From contig JABIFX010000084.1 in NCBI GenBank assembly GCA_018650445.1, positions 17,774 to 81,773 on the forward strand: a stretch of 64,000 nucleotides of DNA. The letters run 5' to 3'. A program made the translations under genes and the position numbers. The notes beneath the pieces are model-generated. The model was not told the origin of the DNA, did not search any database, and saw only the letters and a program-made list of their open reading frames with translations. Source of the stretch: Fidelibacterota bacterium. Its GTDB lineage: Bacteria; Fidelibacterota; UBA8477; JABMPR01. Of this stretch, positions 59,618 to 64,000 are shown one piece after another; position 1 is the stretch's first letter, and each line of letters begins with the position of its first letter.

Positions 59618-59660
59618 AAATGCCCCGGACTCTTCGATAAACTCAGGGGCCGAGGCATTT
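59618..59660 (-). terminator. Weak hairpin after atpC, possible terminator
   Basis: Minus strand AAATGCC...GGCATTTTT with imperfect interior pairing, downstream of atpC stop at 59682. Confidence 0.4.
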
Positions 59661-59681
59661 AATTATTATTGTGAAGCAGAT

Positions 59682-60089
59682 TTATTTCTTTGCAGCAACC
59701 TTCAGTCGATTCAGGGAACGTTCCTGAGCTCTCAGAGCCCTCAGTTCGTCCTCCATCTCATCCTGTTTCCGATTAAGATGTTCTTTAGCTCTATTAAAAG
59801 CTTCCTGGGCACGTGTCAGATCGATATCATCATGTGGCTCAGCCGATTCAACCAGTAACTGTACACCGTTGTGAGTGATTTCTGCAAAACCCTTGGTGGA
59901 GGCATAGGTCTTCTCTACCGACCCCTTGACCACTTTGATTTCCCCGATAGCCAAAGCCATTATTGACTCAGTATGTCCTGCCAGGACACCGAAGGCACCA
60001 TCTACACCAGGAGCACGGAGGTAATCTACCTCACCCTCATCATACACTTTGGTTGGTGTGATGATTTCTAGATGAAATTGTCCTGCCAT
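59682..60089 (-). CDS. atpC: F1F0 ATP synthase epsilon subunit
   Basis: FHLEIITPTKVYDEGEVDYLRAPGVDGAFGVLAGHTESIMALAIGEIKV. Confidence 0.94.
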   Translation of the reverse strand: MAGQFHLEIITPTKVYDEGEVDYLRAPGVDGAFGVLAGHTESIMALAIGEIKVVKGSVEKTYASTKGFAEITHNGVQLLVESAEPHDDIDLTRAQEAFNRAKEHLNRKQDEMEDELRALRAQERSLNRLKVAAKK

Positions 60090-60095
60090 TTTTAA

Positions 60096-62358
<2,263 letters not shown>

Positions 62359-62370
62359 AGCGATCCTGTA

Positions 62371-63906
62371 TTAGGCTGCGAACCCTTTAACAAAGTCCGA
62401 AACTGTCTTTTTCAAAGCAGCATCAATCTCATCAGTCAGCTTGCCTTCAGCTGCAATCTTCTTCAGGAGATCTGAATTGGTGGCTTCCATATTGCTTAGG
62501 AATTCACTTTCAAAACGTCTCACATCTGAAGGATCAATGTCATCCAGAAATCCTCTTGAGGCAGCATAGAAAATGGCAATCTGCTTTTCCACAACCATGG
62601 GGACAAATTGATTCTGCTTCAATACTTCATAGAGAATTTTTCCACGGGTCAGCTGTCTTTGAGTTTCAGCATCCAGATCAGAACCGAACTGGGCAAAAGC
62701 AGCCAGTTCACGATATTGGGCCAGATCAAGTCTCATTCCACCAGCAACCTTTTTCATGGCGCCGATCTGGGCGTTTCCACCCACACGAGATACTGAAATA
62801 CCCACGTTCAAAGCAGGACGCTGTCCACTATTAAAGAGATCCGTTTCCAAAAAGATCTGACCATCAGTAATGGAGATCACATTGGTAGGGATATAGGCAG
62901 ATACATCACCCATTTGTGTTTCAATGATGGGCAGAGCAGTGAGTGAACCACCACCTAATTCACTGTTCAATTTAGAAGAACGTTCCAATAGGCGACTGTG
63001 GAGATAGAATACATCTCCTGGATAGGCTTCACGACCTGGAGGTCTTCTCAGTAACAGAGACATCTGGCGATAAGCCACAGCATGCTTTGACAGATCATCA
63101 TAGATAATCAGAGCGTGCTTCCCATTATCACGAAAATATTCACCAATTGTAGCACCCGTGTACGGTGCCAGAAATTGTAGGGGTGCAGGATCAGAGGCGT
63201 TTGCAGCTACAACGGTTGTATACTCCATGGCACCCTGAGCTTCAAGCTCAGCAACCACTCGGGCAACAGTTGAGGCCTTTTGGCCGATGGCTACATAAAT
63301 ACAATATACTGGATCATCAGGTGTGTCTGCACTATGGGTATATTTCTGATTCACAATGGTATCAAGTGCTACTGCAGTTTTACCAGTCTGACCATCACCA
63401 ATAATCAATTCACGCTGGCCACGACCGATTGGAATCATACTATCGATAGCTTTGATGCCGGTTTGCAGAGGCTCATTCACAGGACTTCTGGCCAAAACAC
63501 CCAGAGCTTTACGCTCGACTGGCATGGTTGATTCTGGTTTGATATCACCTTTGCCATCCATGGCAGCACCAATAGGACTGATCACGCGGCCAATAACTGC
63601 GTCTCCAACACCAACGGAAACAACTTTTCCAGTACGTTTGGCCTGGTCACCCTCTTTCACAAGAGAAGTACTACCAAAAAGAACCAGTCCAACTTCGTCC
63701 TCTTCAAGGTTCATCGCCATACCCACAACACCGTTGGGGAGCTCAATCAACTCAGAGGCCATAACGTTTTCCAGTCCACTGACTCGGGCAATTCCGTCAC
63801 CAACCATGATGACTTCACCAATCTCAGCTACATCAATAGAGAGATCTAACTTGCCCAGCTCTTCCTGGAGTAATTTTGTGATTTCGTCTGTTCGAATATC
63901 TGTCAT
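62371..63906 (-). CDS. atpA: F1F0 ATP synthase alpha subunit
   Basis: [66 protein letters not shown]. Confidence 0.97.
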   Translation of the reverse strand: MTDIRTDEITKLLQEELGKLDLSIDVAEIGEVIMVGDGIARVSGLENVMASELIELPNGVVGMAMNLEEDEVGLVLFGSTSLVKEGDQAKRTGKVVSVGVGDAVIGRVISPIGAAMDGKGDIKPESTMPVERKALGVLARSPVNEPLQTGIKAIDSMIPIGRGQRELIIGDGQTGKTAVALDTIVNQKYTHSADTPDDPVYCIYVAIGQKASTVARVVAELEAQGAMEYTTVVAANASDPAPLQFLAPYTGATIGEYFRDNGKHALIIYDDLSKHAVAYRQMSLLLRRPPGREAYPGDVFYLHSRLLERSSKLNSELGGGSLTALPIIETQMGDVSAYIPTNVISITDGQIFLETDLFNSGQRPALNVGISVSRVGGNAQIGAMKKVAGGMRLDLAQYRELAAFAQFGSDLDAETQRQLTRGKILYEVLKQNQFVPMVVEKQIAIFYAASRGFLDDIDPSDVRRFESEFLSNMEATNSDLLKKIAAEGKLTDEIDAALKKTVSDFVKGFAA

Positions 63907-63921
63907 ATTCTTGTCTTTCCT

Positions 63922-64000
63922 TTAGGACTGAATCAGTGTTTGTCTGATACGTGCTAGTTTACTGGAGAGGGAGGCATCCAAAATGGTATTGCCAACTCGT
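63922..64000 (-). CDS. atpH: F1F0 ATP synthase delta subunit, C-terminal fragment (runs off window)
   Basis: Reverse complement ends ...RVGNTILDASLSSKLARIRQTLIQS*, matching the delta-subunit C-terminus pattern and syntenic immediately upstream of atpA. Absent from ORF track. Confidence 0.85.
   Translation of the reverse strand, partial: RVGNTILDASLSSKLARIRQTLIQS

Noticed and set aside
63452-63925. 157-aa plus-strand ORF opposite atpA
   Set aside because: Antisense shadow of atpA; Ser/Pro/Thr-biased composition.

Overview
This 64 kb window is a gene-dense bacterial chromosome segment with no rRNA, tRNA, CRISPR array, transposase or prophage that I could recognise. The gene content suggests an FCB-group-like Gram-negative: TonB-dependent receptors with CarboxypepD_reg-like N-termini, a dockerin-bearing secreted peptidase, a bacterial GGGPS/PcrB homologue, split gcvPA and GH57/GT35 glucan enzymes. 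That lineage placement is inference. Most of the window is housekeeping: copA, dksA-like, M23 peptidase, rhomboid, cdd, tdk, nupC, adk, coaE, dgt, xerC/D, gcvH-gcvPA, accBC, efp, aspS and atpHAGDC. The most interesting items are: (1) a minus-strand locus (54017-59508) with a sensor kinase, a sigma54-type response regulator, paired palindromes, a near-consensus -24/-12 promoter, and then an Asp/Gly-rich Ca-loop repeat protein, an outer-membrane barrel-like protein and a Spy/ZraP-like protein, which resembles a rewired ZraPSR system; (2) a tandem GAPDH pair in which the upstream paralogue lacks both active-site cysteines and the phosphate-binding Arg, next to a TrmB-family regulator and GH57/GT35 glucan genes; (3) a double MMPL/RND + TetR + LolA-like + outer-membrane-barrel cassette followed by an uncharacterised 304-aa protein; (4) a TonB receptor interrupted by a single frameshift at a GGGG run; (5) an ECF sigma + small membrane protein + His-rich Spy-like lipoprotein cassette; (6) a 58-aa membrane microprotein, missing from the ORF track, coupled by ATGA overlap to a TatT-like lipoprotein. 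No searches were run; family names are from motif recognition.
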